DNA of 6,730 bases from Kiritimatiellia bacterium. GTDB lineage: Bacteria > Verrucomicrobiota > Kiritimatiellia > SLAD01. The notes beneath the pieces were generated by a model that was not told where the DNA came from, searched no databases, and saw nothing but the letters and a program-made list of their open reading frames with translations. The stretch lies in contig SLLF01000321.1 in NCBI GenBank assembly GCA_007134175.1, forward strand, positions 1-6,730. Reading direction: 5' to 3'. The position numbers were made by a program, and so were the translations under genes. Shown in pieces: positions 6,668 to 6,730 of the stretch (positions are counted from its first letter, which is position 1; the number at the start of each line of letters is the position of its first letter).

Positions 6668-6719
6668 AAGTCAATCATAGAGGGAAGCCGCACCCCTGAC
6701 CTATCGCGCGTTAACATTC

Positions 6720-6726
6720 GAGGAAG
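6720..6726 (+). promoter_or_regulatory. Possible Shine-Dalgarno site of a plus-strand gene beyond the right edge
   Basis: GAGGAAG lies at the right end of a noncoding stretch and would be well placed for a start codon a few bases past base 6730. In many gammaproteobacteria nadB is divergent from rpoE, but nothing here shows which gene follows. Confidence 0.25.
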
Positions 6727-6730
6727 TGGC

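Noticed and set aside
6581..6730. Short plus-strand ORFs and possible small RNA upstream of nadB
   Set aside because: The ATG frames near 6658 stop after about a dozen codons, and I saw no conserved RNA structure or terminator.

Overview
The window looks like chromosomal housekeeping DNA from a Gram-negative bacterium. By eye the GC content is in the upper 50s percent and genes are tightly packed, mostly with good Shine-Dalgarno sites. The Gram-negative call rests on L-aspartate oxidase, SufE and a superoxide dismutase with a twin-arginine signal followed by a lipobox. DUF1015, the long-type KDG kinase, a stand-alone dolichol-phosphate-mannose-synthase-like enzyme and the particular RsmE subtype together recall PVC-group lineages (Verrucomicrobia, Kiritimatiellae, Planctomycetes) or deep proteobacteria. 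That placement is an impression from family resemblance, not a computed result.

Layout, left to right. (1) 1-801, minus strand: the N-terminal 267 codons of a DUF1015 protein that runs off the left edge. (2) 802-1024: a divergent intergenic region with a plausible promoter toward the right and a 12-bp palindrome. (3) 1025-4998, plus strand: five closely spaced genes (gaps of 52, 24, 34 and 30 bp) encoding a 2-keto-3-deoxygluconate-type sugar kinase (kdgK), the sulfur-transfer protein SufE, a Tat-exported and probably lipid-anchored Mn-type superoxide dismutase, a GT2 polyprenol-phosphate mannosyltransferase and the 16S rRNA m3U1498 methyltransferase RsmE. (4) 4964-6580, minus strand: L-aspartate oxidase (nadB), whose 3' end overlaps the 3' end of rsmE by 35 bp. 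(5) 6581-6730: upstream region of nadB, with a second 12-bp palindrome and, at the very edge, a Shine-Dalgarno-like GAGGAAG that may serve a plus-strand gene just outside the window.

The five plus-strand genes could be one transcript but do not form a known single pathway: sugar-acid catabolism, Fe-S cluster assembly, superoxide defence, mannosyl-lipid synthesis and ribosome modification. SufE and the dismutase share an oxidative-stress/metal theme. NadB is also connected, because it makes reduced oxygen species when it uses O2 and feeds the Fe-S enzyme NadA; this link is inference. I see no mobile element, CRISPR array, tRNA or rRNA, and no convincing intrinsic terminator. No clearly novel system is evident. 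The points most worth a second look are the exported dismutase, the DUF1015 motifs that resemble ParB-fold serine kinases, and the two palindromes in the divergent spacers.
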